From assembly GCA_958450865.1 (NCBI GenBank), contig CAUDNY010000005.1:124001-188000 (forward strand): a stretch of DNA of 64,000 nt, given 5' to 3'. Under the pieces are notes generated by a model, which was not told the DNA's origin, did not search any database, and was given only the letters and a program-made list of their open reading frames with translations. Positions 17,985-27,351 of this stretch are shown here, piece by piece. Origin of the DNA: an uncultured Collinsella sp. GTDB taxonomy: Bacteria; Actinomycetota; Coriobacteriia; Coriobacteriales; Coriobacteriaceae. The position numbers were made by a program, and so were the translations under genes. Position 1 is the first letter of the stretch. Each line of letters begins with the position of its first letter.

Positions 17985-20156
17985 TTAGATAAACGGACGG
18001 GCTGCGCCGATCACATTTCCCCTAGCGCTGACGGGATGAATACCGACACCCTGATGAGGCCAGGAGTCAATCATCATACCGCCGCCAAGTGCGATTGCGA
18101 TATGCCCGCGATAATAAATCACATCGCCACGCTGAATCGAGCTGGTGCTCACGGGCATAAAGATGTTGCTTCGATACCAATTCATCGAATTGTAGGTTTG
18201 GCTTGGATCCCAGCGATGGTTATAAGGGTTGTAAACACCCATATCCATGCCAGTAGCATAAAGACATTGCAAGACAAAACCAGAGCAATCAACAGCCCCG
18301 CCGGGAGCGGTAGACCAAGGCTCAATATATTGCGTACCGATATATTCGTAAGCACGCTGAATAAAGGCATTCACGCAATCTTCCCGCGTCGCTTCGACAG
18401 AAATGCGAGAAGGAGTCACATAGGTAAAGTAGCCAGTGCAGTAGCTAGGCAACTGAACAGTCCAAGAGCTGACCTGGGGATACTGCGGAGGATTTTGCCA
18501 GCCAACCTTGTCGCACTGGCCATCGCTCCAGAAAATTCGACGCACGCCATCGATGGTTCTTGCGCCTGTTGCCATAGCACCGCTGCCGTCTAGCCAATAC
18601 CACTTACCCGAATCTTTAAGCCAGCCAACATGCATGCTGCCGTTGGAGTCAAGGTAATACCATGTTCCATTGAGGCATTTCCAACCAGTTGCCATTTTTC
18701 CGTCGTCGTTTAGGTAATACCATGCACCGTCAGTAAAAACCCATCCAGTTTTCATCGCACCAGAATCGGCATCAAGCCAATACCAATCGCCATCAATCTG
18801 CAGCCATCCACGATGAATGACGCCCGTTCCGGGCTCAGCATAAAACCTTTGATTTGCAACATTAACCCAACCGGACGCAACCTGCCAGCCATCAGCTCCA
18901 GCTGTTTTTAGGATAGTACCGTTTTCGCGGATCACATCTTTGCAAAGATATCCATTGCCATCGGCATATCTTTCTACGCCGTCTTTAACGGTAATCCAGC
19001 TTGACACCACAAGTCTACCGCTCAGGTTTGCGAAACAATCGTTGCCGCCCACCTCAAATAAGCCCGTTTTCATGAGATGGCTAGCAGGGTCCAGGTAATA
19101 CCAACTCACGCCCTCTTTATACCAGCCAGAAATAAGCGCGCCAGATTCAGAGGCAAAATACCAGCCGTCCTCGGACTGAGCCCAACCAATAGCCATAGCC
19201 CCATTCGAATTCAAATAATATGCTGCATTGCCAAGGTCTAAATACCCAACAGACATTTTGCCGTCGGAAGCCGGATCGAGATAATACCAGGTTCCGTTAA
19301 CGAGTTGCCAGCCAGTGACCGCAATACCATTAGAGCAGTAATACCAATCTACTCCATCTTTGAACCATCCATTTACGAGGCCATAGTCGCCAAAAATGTA
19401 GGTACTTCCATCGATCTCGTGACGACCTTTGAACATAGCCAGCGTCTGAGAGTCAAAATAATAGCGAGTCCCACCTATCGTCTGCCATGACGAAGCAAGT
19501 GCGCCCGATGGATATGCCCAGTACCAATTCCCGTCCTGGAGAATCCAGCCGGTTTTCATAGCGCCAGAAGCATCTAAATAGTATTTCCCGCTCCCGAGGT
19601 TGACAAAACCAACCTGCATAACATGCGAAACAGGATCCAAGTAATACCATGTGCTGTTTTGGTAAAACCAACCAGCAGCTAAATCGCCTCCAGCATTGGC
19701 GTAAAACCAATTTCCACCCGAGTTACGCAGCCAGCAGTTCTGACATAGCGAGCCATAAGGCGTTGTGGCATTACCGTCGTTCGCATAAAACGAAGAAATC
19801 GATCCGCCAGCATCGGTCACATTAAAATAGCCAGTCTGCATTGCACCATCATTGGCAGGGTCAAGCCAATACCAATAGCCTCCGCTTTGCAGCCAGCCGG
19901 TTTGGTGTTTACCGTTTTTTCCGTAATACCAAACTCCAGACGACTCGTCACGTTGCCACCCATCATTAATGACGGAAGGGCTATCCAGTGGCAGATTATC
20001 GGAAATCCCGGAGGGTAAATCCACTTTTGACTCAATACTCTGAGCTTCGCCGGAGTCCTGCGCAAACGCCACATTGACAGTCACAGACAAGCAGCAAGCA
20101 ACGATTAATGACGCAGTGGCGCAAACAAGTGCAGCCTTCTTTTCGAATCGATACAT
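17985..20156 (-). CDS. Choline-binding NlpC/P60 endopeptidase
   Basis: About 723 residues: signal peptide (to about 34, VAFAQ), some 22 choline-binding repeats, and a C-terminal NlpC/P60 domain. Cys624 lies in VDCSGFV, His685 in RGHIAIALGGG, and a further His (SWPHQG) is near residue 700. It likely cleaves gamma-D-Glu-diamino acid bonds in peptidoglycan stems. ATG 20156 has GGGAGG seven bases upstream. It is the first gene of a leftward pair with the L,D-transpeptidase, which would couple hydrolysis with recrosslinking. It is divergent from the choline operon and shares a 165-base intergenic region with a perfect palindrome, so joint control is plausible. Confidence 0.88.
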   Translation of the reverse strand: MYRFEKKAALVCATASLIVACCLSVTVNVAFAQDSGEAQSIESKVDLPSGISDNLPLDSPSVINDGWQRDESSGVWYYGKNGKHQTGWLQSGGYWYWLDPANDGAMQTGYFNVTDAGGSISSFYANDGNATTPYGSLCQNCWLRNSGGNWFYANAGGDLAAGWFYQNSTWYYLDPVSHVMQVGFVNLGSGKYYLDASGAMKTGWILQDGNWYWAYPSGALASSWQTIGGTRYYFDSQTLAMFKGRHEIDGSTYIFGDYGLVNGWFKDGVDWYYCSNGIAVTGWQLVNGTWYYLDPASDGKMSVGYLDLGNAAYYLNSNGAMAIGWAQSEDGWYFASESGALISGWYKEGVSWYYLDPASHLMKTGLFEVGGNDCFANLSGRLVVSSWITVKDGVERYADGNGYLCKDVIRENGTILKTAGADGWQVASGWVNVANQRFYAEPGTGVIHRGWLQIDGDWYWLDADSGAMKTGWVFTDGAWYYLNDDGKMATGWKCLNGTWYYLDSNGSMHVGWLKDSGKWYWLDGSGAMATGARTIDGVRRIFWSDGQCDKVGWQNPPQYPQVSSWTVQLPSYCTGYFTYVTPSRISVEATREDCVNAFIQRAYEYIGTQYIEPWSTAPGGAVDCSGFVLQCLYATGMDMGVYNPYNHRWDPSQTYNSMNWYRSNIFMPVSTSSIQRGDVIYYRGHIAIALGGGMMIDSWPHQGVGIHPVSARGNVIGAARPFI

Positions 20157-20251
20157 AATCAACCCTCCCAGATATCTCAGTTGTTTATTTTAATCCACAT
20201 TACGTGATTGATTTTCACTACTTTCTGTTCAGTCTATGTAGGTAACCTTAT

Positions 20252-20276
20252 TTGATTGAACATTGCGTTCAATCAA
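20252..20276. promoter_or_regulatory. Perfect palindromic operator before the choline operon
   Basis: TTGATTGAAC and GTTCAATCAA, exact 10-base arms with a five-base spacer, lie 46 bases upstream of the GTG of the licC/licA fusion and 95 bases upstream of the divergent NlpC/P60 gene. The size and symmetry fit a dimeric winged-helix regulator. The N-terminal helix-turn-helix of the fusion protein itself is the nearest candidate, which is inference. Confidence 0.6.
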
Positions 20277-20321
20277 TCTATTCTTATACCAAGTAATGAA
20301 CACTTTAATCGGAGGCCTACA

Positions 20322-22094
20322 GTGGAACTGAGCAAGCGCAACTTTACGGTTCTATACGAATATTTAAAGCACCCTTATGCCAGCCAGCGAGAAGTTGCCG
20401 AGCACACTGGGCTTTCACTTGGCTCTGTAAACGCAGCGAATAAGGAGCTCACTAGTGAGGGTCTTCTCGAATCTGACAGTTTGACCGACAGCGGGTATGA
20501 AGCACTTCACCCTTATAAAGTTGAAAATGCAGTGATATTGGCTGCTGGGCTTTCGAGCCGCTTTGCTCCTATTTCGTATGAAAAGCCCAAAGGCCTTTTA
20601 AAAGTACGTGGTGAGATTCTCGTTGAGCGTCAGATTAGGCAGCTGCAAGACGCGGGTATCAGCAATATCACCGTCGTTGTCGGCTATAAAAAAGAGTATT
20701 TCTTCTATCTTGAAAGCAAGTTCGGCGTTTCGATTGTCGTTAACAACGAATACGCATCCAAGAATAACCACGCATCGCTTATGTGCGTAAAAGAGCGTCT
20801 TGGCAACACCTACATTTGCTCAAGCGATGATTACCTTCTCAACAATCCGTTTGAGGCATACGTTTGGAAAGCATTTTATTCTGCTCAATACGCTGAAGGC
20901 GCCACCAAAGAATGGTGCATTCAAACGGGTGCAATGGATAGAATCACCAATGTTACAATCGGTGGTTCTAACGCATGGTATATGCTCGGCCATGTTTACT
21001 TCGACCGAGCTTTCTCACTTGCATTTAAACAAATACTTGAAGCGGAATATAACAAGCCGGAAACGGCGGACAAGCTCTGGGAAGATCTGTATATCGAGCA
21101 CATCAAGGAACTCGATATGGTAATCAAGAAGTATCCTGAGGGTGAAATCAACGAATTTGACTCTCTTGATGAGCTTCGTGTTTTCGACCCGCACTTTATC
21201 GAAAATGTTGACTCAGACATTTTCGATAACATCGAACAGGTGCTCGGCTGCTCCAAATCAGAGATTCACGACGTCTACCCTCTTAAGCAAGGCCTCACGA
21301 ATCTATCGTGTCACTTTAGAACTAACAAGGGAGAGTACGTCTACCGTCATCCGGGAGTCGGGACCGAGCTGCTTATTAATAGAAATGGCGAAGTTGCCGC
21401 ACTTAAAAAGGCCAAAGAACTTGGGCTTGACGACACGTTCATCTATGAAGACCCCAAACGTGGTTGGAAAATTTCAAAGTTTGTTCCCAACGCAAAGCAG
21501 CCTGATCCGCATGACGCCGCCCAAATGAACCGCATGATGCAGATGTGTCGTTCACTTCACGAGAGCGGCGCTAATGTCGAAACTGAGTTCGACTTTTATC
21601 TTGAGGCAAAGCGTTATGAATCGCTTCTCCTAGAGAAAGGACCCATCGACATTCCGGGGTTTAAAGAAATGGCGACCGAAATCGATGAGCTGGAGCGATT
21701 TGTTCAGGCCGACAACGCGCCAAAATGCCTTTGCCACAATGACTTCTTTTATCTCAATTTCCTTATCGATGAAAACGATAAGTACTATCTCATTGACTGG
21801 GAATATGCCGGCATGAGCGACTACGCGAATGATTTTGGAACGTGTAGTGTCTGCTGCGAGCTTTCCGAAGATGAAGTCGACCGCGCACTTGACGCTTATT
21901 TTGGTCGCAAAGCAACGAATGGCGAAGTTGCGCATAACTATGCGCACATTGCCCTCGCAGGGTGGTGCTGGTATCTCTGGGCTCTTCTTAAAGAAGCCGA
22001 GGGTGATTTTGTGGGCGAATGGCTCTATATCTACTTCAACTACGGTGCCAAATACCTCAAAAAGGCGCTGGAAATCTATCGGAAAGGTGAGTAA
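20322..22094 (+). CDS. Winged-helix / CTP:phosphocholine cytidylyltransferase / choline kinase fusion (LicC-LicA)
   Basis: A protein of 590 residues from GTG 20322, which has a perfect GGAGG seven bases upstream; the open frame extends further up but lacks a Shine-Dalgarno. Residues 1-65 form a winged helix (QREVAEHTGLSLGSVNAANKEL). Residues 68-310 form a nucleotidyltransferase domain with LAAGLSSRF (73-81) and EKPKGLL. The rest is a choline-kinase/APH domain with Brenner motif HND (472-474) and IDWE (491-494). The enzyme would phosphorylate choline and activate it to CDP-choline, feeding LicD. LicC-LicA fusions are known (for example in treponemes); the added DNA-binding domain suggests autoregulation. 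The permease gene follows after two bases. Confidence 0.9.
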   Translation: MELSKRNFTVLYEYLKHPYASQREVAEHTGLSLGSVNAANKELTSEGLLESDSLTDSGYEALHPYKVENAVILAAGLSSRFAPISYEKPKGLLKVRGEILVERQIRQLQDAGISNITVVVGYKKEYFFYLESKFGVSIVVNNEYASKNNHASLMCVKERLGNTYICSSDDYLLNNPFEAYVWKAFYSAQYAEGATKEWCIQTGAMDRITNVTIGGSNAWYMLGHVYFDRAFSLAFKQILEAEYNKPETADKLWEDLYIEHIKELDMVIKKYPEGEINEFDSLDELRVFDPHFIENVDSDIFDNIEQVLGCSKSEIHDVYPLKQGLTNLSCHFRTNKGEYVYRHPGVGTELLINRNGEVAALKKAKELGLDDTFIYEDPKRGWKISKFVPNAKQPDPHDAAQMNRMMQMCRSLHESGANVETEFDFYLEAKRYESLLLEKGPIDIPGFKEMATEIDELERFVQADNAPKCLCHNDFFYLNFLIDENDKYYLIDWEYAGMSDYANDFGTCSVCCELSEDEVDRALDAYFGRKATNGEVAHNYAHIALAGWCWYLWALLKEAEGDFVGEWLYIYFNYGAKYLKKALEIYRKGE

Positions 22095-22096
22095 CG

Positions 22097-23038
22097 ATGC
22101 AATTCGGCTTTTTTAGCGGCCTCCTCTGGGGCCTCGATACGGTAATTCTTGGAATCGGCTTGGCACTCGCGCCCTACGTCGGAACGGCGGAGGCGCTCGC
22201 TTGCGCCTCTATCGCAGGTTCTTTTCTACATGATGCCTTCTGTGCAATCTGGCTCTTTGGCTATATGGGCGTTCGAGGCAGACTAAAGGATACGCTCGCC
22301 GCTCTAAAGACTCGTTCAGGAAAGGTAGTCATCGCCGGAGCGCTGCTCGGAGGACCCATCGGAATGACAGGCTACGTATTGGCGATCAACAATATCGGGG
22401 CCGCCTACACGGCAATTATCTCCGCCTTTTACCCCGCAGTCGGAGCATTCCTGTCATTCCTGCTGCTGAAGGAAAAAATGAGCAAGGGCCAAATATTATC
22501 CCTTCTTGTCGCCCTTTGTGGCGTGATGACGATGGGCTATCTATCGGCCGGATCGAGCGAAATTGCAAATGCCCCCCTCGGATTGCTCGGAGCCGTACTC
22601 GCCGTTATTGGATGGGGATCTGAGGCTGTGCTGTGCGCATGGGGAATGAAGGATGACGCCGTTGACGATGAAACCGCTTTGCAGATTCGCGAAACTGCAA
22701 GCGCGCTTGTTTATGGGGTACTTGTTCTCCCCCTCTTCGGCGCATGGCACTTTACGATAGGAGCCATCCCGAGCATGCCGACGCTGATCATTGCACTGGC
22801 CGGACTCGCAGGAACGGCTTCTTATCTGTTCTATTACAAGGGCATTGCCGCTATTGGAGCGGCACGCGCAATGGCTCTGAACATCTCCTATTCGGCATGG
22901 TCGGTAGTCTTTGGCCTCATTTTGCTTGGCACAATTCCCGACATGGCGTCTGTAATCTGCTGCATTGTAATTGTTTGCGGAACCGTATTGGCAGCCAGTA
23001 ATTGGGATGAGCTGTTTGGTCGCAAGCGAACTGCATAA
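22097..23038 (+). CDS. licB: LicB-type choline permease (DMT/EamA superfamily)
   Basis: A protein of 313 residues with about ten membrane helices in the two-fold EamA layout (a first LLKEKMSKGQ after helix 4-5, the second half from about 165). It starts two bases after the LicC/LicA gene with GGAAAGGTGAG in front, so the two form one operon. LicB proteins import choline for phosphocholine decoration of surface glycans. DMT transporters are diverse, so the substrate rests on this operon context. A strong terminator follows. Confidence 0.85.
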   Translation: MQFGFFSGLLWGLDTVILGIGLALAPYVGTAEALACASIAGSFLHDAFCAIWLFGYMGVRGRLKDTLAALKTRSGKVVIAGALLGGPIGMTGYVLAINNIGAAYTAIISAFYPAVGAFLSFLLLKEKMSKGQILSLLVALCGVMTMGYLSAGSSEIANAPLGLLGAVLAVIGWGSEAVLCAWGMKDDAVDDETALQIRETASALVYGVLVLPLFGAWHFTIGAIPSMPTLIIALAGLAGTASYLFYYKGIAAIGAARAMALNISYSAWSVVFGLILLGTIPDMASVICCIVIVCGTVLAASNWDELFGRKRTA

Positions 23039-23061
23039 GACTTGATAGCAGAAATTAAGCG

Positions 23062-23093
23062 AAGGGGAGGACTCATTGAGTCCTCCCCTTTTT
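23062..23093 (+). terminator. Rho-independent terminator of the choline operon
   Basis: Near-perfect 14-base arms (AAGGGGAGGACTCA / TGAGTCCTCCCCTT) followed by TTT. It also lies just past the stop of the leftward gene at 23104 and may serve both. Confidence 0.85.
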
Positions 23094-23103
23094 AGCATCA
23101 AAG

Positions 23104-25251
23104 TTACTCAATTACCACGGCCTGACTATCCATCTGTTGCCATGTACCGAAGAATATCTGAGCATTTCGCGTAACGTTGCCGTTTATCGAATCCGAAAGA
23201 TAGACGATACCCTGCTCATCATCATAGCCCTTAAGGACTACGGCATGATTACCGCCCCACAGGCCATAGGAATGCCCGTTGTACCAACGCGTAGCATAAC
23301 GCCCTCCTGGCCAGCTTCCCCACTCGGTGTTCCACATCTCAACTGGCTGTCCACAGGTCAGCCTATTCTTAATGGAAGAAATTGACGAGAAAGAGACGTC
23401 TTTTGCCTGCTTGCCACTTCCAGCAGCGCGCAGAAAGTTATTACCGGCAATAGTAATCGCAGGAGCAACACATCCCATGAGACCCCCGCTGCTACGCCTT
23501 GGGTTGCCATCAAAGGCGGTAACAAAGTTACCACCGCTTCCCTTGGGCAAATAGTAATCCGCAATAATCGTCTTTCCCAAACGGAAACCATAGTAGTTAA
23601 GCAAGTTTGTAAGGGCAACCGACTCACAGCCAGTAGGGAGTTCCGGGTACTGCGAATAGCAAGGGACATCAACCCAAGCGCCAACCATTGCGCCGGATGA
23701 ATTGAACTTATAGTCAGTAGAGCCGATCCAATACCAGCCGTTACTCAACATTACTCCCCCACGCGCAGCATCAAGGTAATACCATGTGCCCCCAAGGGAA
23801 AGCCATCCCGTTTTCATTGCGCCAGAAGCGGAATCTAGCCAGAACCAATTACCGCCATCGTTAAACCAGCCGGTCGTCATTCGACCATCCGAGTTAAAGT
23901 AATACCAAGACCCAGCTATTTGCTGCCACCCAGTCAGAATTACCCCATTAGCAGAACAATAATATCGAGAACCCTGACTCTCAATCCAGCCCGTTTTAAC
24001 ATTCCCGTCATCGTCAATCAGCTGGATTCCCAAATCGGTCATGATGCCTTTAAGGTCAATTGCACCGCTGGATGAAGAATGATACATCCAAGACCCATCA
24101 CCGTTTGACCAGCAATTAGCCATCATCTTGCCAGATCTATTAAATATGTATTCACATGATCCGATAGTTTGAACGCCCGTCGCCATGGCGTGCGTCGAGG
24201 GGTCGAGCCAGTACCACGTACCGTTTAGGTTGAGCCAGCCGGAGGCCAGCGCGCCTGAGCCCGTCGCGTAGTACCAGGCACCGCCGTCGAGCACCCATCC
24301 GGTCGCCATCGCGCCGGAGGCGTTGAACCAGTACGCTGAGCCGTTGCATGCGTGAAGGCCCGTCGCCATGGCGCCGCCCGCCTCGGGATCGAGCCAGTAC
24401 CAGGAACCGCCGGTGTAAAGCCAGCCGGTCGAGGCGATGCCGTTCGCAAACCAGTACCAGGAGCCGTCGACGAGGCCCCAGCCGTTAAGGGGACCGCAGC
24501 TGCCGAAGTAGCGGCGGACGCCCTGCACATCAGTCTGGTAGCCCGTCAGCATGGCCCCCGTACGGGCATCGAAGCAGTAGGGCACGCCGCCGACGGATAC
24601 GGGGCCGCGCGCCAGCGCGCCGGATCCCGTCGCGTAGTACCAGGTCCCGCCGTCGAGGACCCACCCGGTCGCCATGGCGCCGGACGAATTAAACCAGTAC
24701 AGGGAGCCGTTGCACTCGTGTAGGCCCGTCACCATGGCGCCGCCCGCGTCGGGGTCGAGCCAGTACCAGGCGCCGCTTAGGTTGAGCCAACCGGAGGCGA
24801 GGGCGCCGGAGCCGGTCGCGTAGTACCAGGTGTCCCCGTCGAGCACCCAGCCGGTCGCCATCGCACCGGAGGAGCAGAACCAGTAGGCAGAGCCGTCGCA
24901 TGCGTGGAGGCCCGTCACCATAGCGCCGCCCGCCTCGGGATCGAGCCAGTACCAGGAACCTCCGGTGTGAAGCCAGCCGGAACGCAATACAACAGGATTG
25001 GTCGAATCCGCGTAAAACCACTTACCGTCAACCGAATTCCAGCCCTGCTTCCATTTAATGGATCCTTGAGCAGCGACACCATCGATCGAATCGGATGAAA
25101 TGGCGGCCGAAGAGAAGGCTTGCTGTTCGGAAATAGAAGGCTCGGAAGAGCCTACAGAAACCTCATTCTCGGCATCAGCCACACTTGGACCAACGAGCAA
25201 TATCGCAGATAGAACAAATAGAGTTAATATTGTCGTCTTATTTCTTACCAT
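23104..25251 (-). CDS. Choline-binding protein with C39-like cysteine peptidase domain
   Basis: 715 residues: signal peptide (1-27, VADAE), about 20 choline-binding repeats, and a C-terminal domain of the peptidase C39_2 type. It starts VPCYSQYPELPTGCESVAL, with Cys542 as nucleophile, His669 (GGNHAVVLKGYD) and Asp687 (YLSDS). C39-like domains cut peptides or act as amidases; a peptidoglycan or surface-protein target is plausible. ATG 25251 has GGGGG seven bases upstream. The middle of the gene (about 24180-25000) is far GC-richer than both ends, and 326 bases of it are identical to part of the next gene, a sign of repeat exchange. Confidence 0.85.
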   Translation of the reverse strand: MVRNKTTILTLFVLSAILLVGPSVADAENEVSVGSSEPSISEQQAFSSAAISSDSIDGVAAQGSIKWKQGWNSVDGKWFYADSTNPVVLRSGWLHTGGSWYWLDPEAGGAMVTGLHACDGSAYWFCSSGAMATGWVLDGDTWYYATGSGALASGWLNLSGAWYWLDPDAGGAMVTGLHECNGSLYWFNSSGAMATGWVLDGGTWYYATGSGALARGPVSVGGVPYCFDARTGAMLTGYQTDVQGVRRYFGSCGPLNGWGLVDGSWYWFANGIASTGWLYTGGSWYWLDPEAGGAMATGLHACNGSAYWFNASGAMATGWVLDGGAWYYATGSGALASGWLNLNGTWYWLDPSTHAMATGVQTIGSCEYIFNRSGKMMANCWSNGDGSWMYHSSSSGAIDLKGIMTDLGIQLIDDDGNVKTGWIESQGSRYYCSANGVILTGWQQIAGSWYYFNSDGRMTTGWFNDGGNWFWLDSASGAMKTGWLSLGGTWYYLDAARGGVMLSNGWYWIGSTDYKFNSSGAMVGAWVDVPCYSQYPELPTGCESVALTNLLNYYGFRLGKTIIADYYLPKGSGGNFVTAFDGNPRRSSGGLMGCVAPAITIAGNNFLRAAGSGKQAKDVSFSSISSIKNRLTCGQPVEMWNTEWGSWPGGRYATRWYNGHSYGLWGGNHAVVLKGYDDEQGIVYLSDSINGNVTRNAQIFFGTWQQMDSQAVVIE
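24449..24774. repeat. 326-bp exact repeat, copy 1 (choline-binding repeat cassette)
   Basis: By eye, base-for-base identical to 25868-26193, offset 1419, in the same orientation and reading frame. It encodes about five choline-binding repeats, including an unusual segment with SCGPLNGWGLVDGSWYWF. It lies within a GC-rich patch of otherwise AT-richer genes. Confidence 0.9.
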
Positions 25252-25350
25252 GCGCGGCCCCCAGAAAGTACCAATCGTACATAGACATAGTTTACAAATG
25301 GATTGGCTCGCGCAATATGTAATTAGAAAAAAGCAATTAAAGAAGGGCTG

Positions 25351-27084
25351 TTAGCCGAGCCAAACGCCGCTACTGGAAAAAGAATACTGTGACCCGTCGA
25401 TTTGTTGAGTGCCAGTGACCATCGCGTGTGTCGATGGATCCAGCCAGTACCACGCACCGCCAATGTAGGCCCATCCTGAGGCGAAGGCGCCGGAGCCAGT
25501 CGCGTAGTACCAGATGCCGCCGTCGAAGATCCAGCCTGTCGCCATGGCGCCTGAGCCGTTGAACCAGTACGCGGAGCCGTTGCACCCGTGCAGGCCCGTG
25601 GCCATAGCGTGCGTCGAGGGGTCGAGCCAGTACCAGACGCCGCCTAGGTTAAGCCAACCGGAGGCGAGGGCGCCGGAGCCCGTGGCATAGTACCAGGCAC
25701 CGCCGTCGAGGACCCAGCCGGTAGCCATCGCGCCGGAGGAGCTGAACCAATACGCGGAGCCGCTGCATGCGTGAAGGCCCGTCACCATGGCGCCGCCCGC
25801 CTCGGGATCGAGCCAGTACCAGGAGCCTCCGGCGTTAAGCCAGCCGGTCGAGGCGATGCCGTCAGCGAACCAGTACCAGGAGCCGTCGACGAGGCCCCAG
25901 CCGTTAAGGGGACCGCAGCTGCCGAAGTAGCGGCGGACGCCCTGCACATCAGTCTGGTAGCCCGTCAGCATGGCCCCCGTACGGGCATCGAAGCAGTAGG
26001 GCACGCCGCCGACGGATACGGGGCCGCGCGCCAGCGCGCCGGATCCCGTCGCGTAGTACCAGGTCCCGCCGTCGAGGACCCACCCGGTCGCCATGGCGCC
26101 GGACGAATTAAACCAGTACAGGGAGCCGTTGCACTCGTGTAGGCCCGTCACCATGGCGCCGCCCGCGTCGGGGTCGAGCCAGTACCAGGCGCCACCCTGA
26201 TGCAACCATCCGATGTACGCTTTGCCGCTAGAGGTTGCGTAATACCAAGTGCCCTCTTTTAACTGCCAGTGGTAAAGAGAAACATCAATATACGCGTAAT
26301 TCATATCAACGTTTCCACTAATACCAGAAACTTTTCCACTACTCGTATACTGCCAAAAGCTGTAATTGCCGGTATAGTGGCATTTTGAGTTATATTGAGC
26401 GATCCAATGATCCCAAGAGCCGCTCTTAAACACAGAGTCGGTCAGGATATTGTTAAACCAATACAGATTTGCATAAATGCCTGGATTATATCCAGCAGCA
26501 GAAATCCTATTACAAAAGATCCGTGCTCTCGATGCAATTCCGGATTGTCGGCCATCTGCAATAATCGACTTATCCTCAAGATCGTAATACACCGGCAATC
26601 TTGGATTATGTCCAGAAAGGCAGTCAATCACCATTGATGCCTCGTCAGCTGCTTGCTGATCATCCCGAGCGTACGAATAAATATAGATACCGTAAGGAAT
26701 TCCAAGACGCTCGCACTCAGAAATATTTCGGCTGAACTGATAATCAACACGACCGCCCCAAGATGGAGCGCCAAACCCAATACGCAGAATAGCGAAATCG
26801 ATACCAGAAGCCTTCACAGCATCCCAGTCAATACGCCCTTGGTGCTCGCTGACGTCAATGCCCTGCGCCGTAACCCCATCGGGAAGGGTGTCCATGGACA
26901 ATAAGGCTATTTCATCTTCTTCTGAAGAATCTTCCTCTGCGACTAATTGCCCATCCTCATAACGCCAAGAATTCTCAACCAGAGCCTGTGCAGCCTCCGC
27001 ATTCGCAGGGAATACAAACACAGATATGGACGCAAGGGCCATCAGCACCAACGATGCCGACAACAACTTAAGATGTTTGTTCAT
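25351..27084 (-). CDS. GH25 muramidase (lysozyme) with choline-binding repeats
   Basis: 577 residues: signal peptide (to about 31), a GH25 catalytic domain (about 70-270), then some 14 choline-binding repeats to the C-terminus. Asp77 in GIDVSEHQG, with Asp168 and Glu170 in YYDLED, are the usual catalytic acids; FWQYTSSG and VDMNYA are also family hallmarks. This order (catalytic first) mirrors pneumococcal and phage Lyc/Cpl-type lysins and differs from the other repeat proteins here, where the catalytic domain is last. It should cut the glycan backbone of peptidoglycan. ATG 27084 follows GAGGT. The repeat region contains the GC-rich cassette shared with the upstream-numbered gene at 23104. 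Confidence 0.92.
   Translation of the reverse strand: MNKHLKLLSASLVLMALASISVFVFPANAEAAQALVENSWRYEDGQLVAEEDSSEEDEIALLSMDTLPDGVTAQGIDVSEHQGRIDWDAVKASGIDFAILRIGFGAPSWGGRVDYQFSRNISECERLGIPYGIYIYSYARDDQQAADEASMVIDCLSGHNPRLPVYYDLEDKSIIADGRQSGIASRARIFCNRISAAGYNPGIYANLYWFNNILTDSVFKSGSWDHWIAQYNSKCHYTGNYSFWQYTSSGKVSGISGNVDMNYAYIDVSLYHWQLKEGTWYYATSSGKAYIGWLHQGGAWYWLDPDAGGAMVTGLHECNGSLYWFNSSGAMATGWVLDGGTWYYATGSGALARGPVSVGGVPYCFDARTGAMLTGYQTDVQGVRRYFGSCGPLNGWGLVDGSWYWFADGIASTGWLNAGGSWYWLDPEAGGAMVTGLHACSGSAYWFSSSGAMATGWVLDGGAWYYATGSGALASGWLNLGGVWYWLDPSTHAMATGLHGCNGSAYWFNGSGAMATGWIFDGGIWYYATGSGAFASGWAYIGGAWYWLDPSTHAMVTGTQQIDGSQYSFSSSGVWLG
25868..26193. repeat. 326-bp exact repeat, copy 2
   Basis: Identical partner of 24449-24774. 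Sequence diverges sharply at both edges, consistent with recent gene conversion or cassette duplication between the two genes. Confidence 0.9.
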
Positions 27085-27308
27085 GTAAACCTCGTCATTC
27101 GCTCTTGATTGCGTCTAGCTTACAGCATGGCTATGAAAGATTTCCGAACATCCAACGGGACAAGACGCAATCTAGAACGAAAATAAAATGCACGCGATAC
27201 TGCACTGTAAACAACTGCTTAACAGCAGGGTTGAAACCTAGGGCTCAATATCCCAACTCTACCTCCCCAAAGAATAACGGCATCGAATTAGCTCTGATAC
27301 CAAATATC

Positions 27309-27338
27309 GAAAAAGAAGGGGCCTCAGAGAGACCCCTT
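27309..27338 (-). terminator. Terminator of the second NlpC/P60-like gene
   Basis: Stem AAGGGGcCTC / GAGaCCCCTT with one mismatch and a three-base loop. On the minus strand it is followed by CTTTTT. It lies 14 bases past the stop at 27352. The remaining intergenic sequence to 27084 shows no gene. Confidence 0.7.
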
Positions 27339-27351
27339 ACTACCCAGCATT

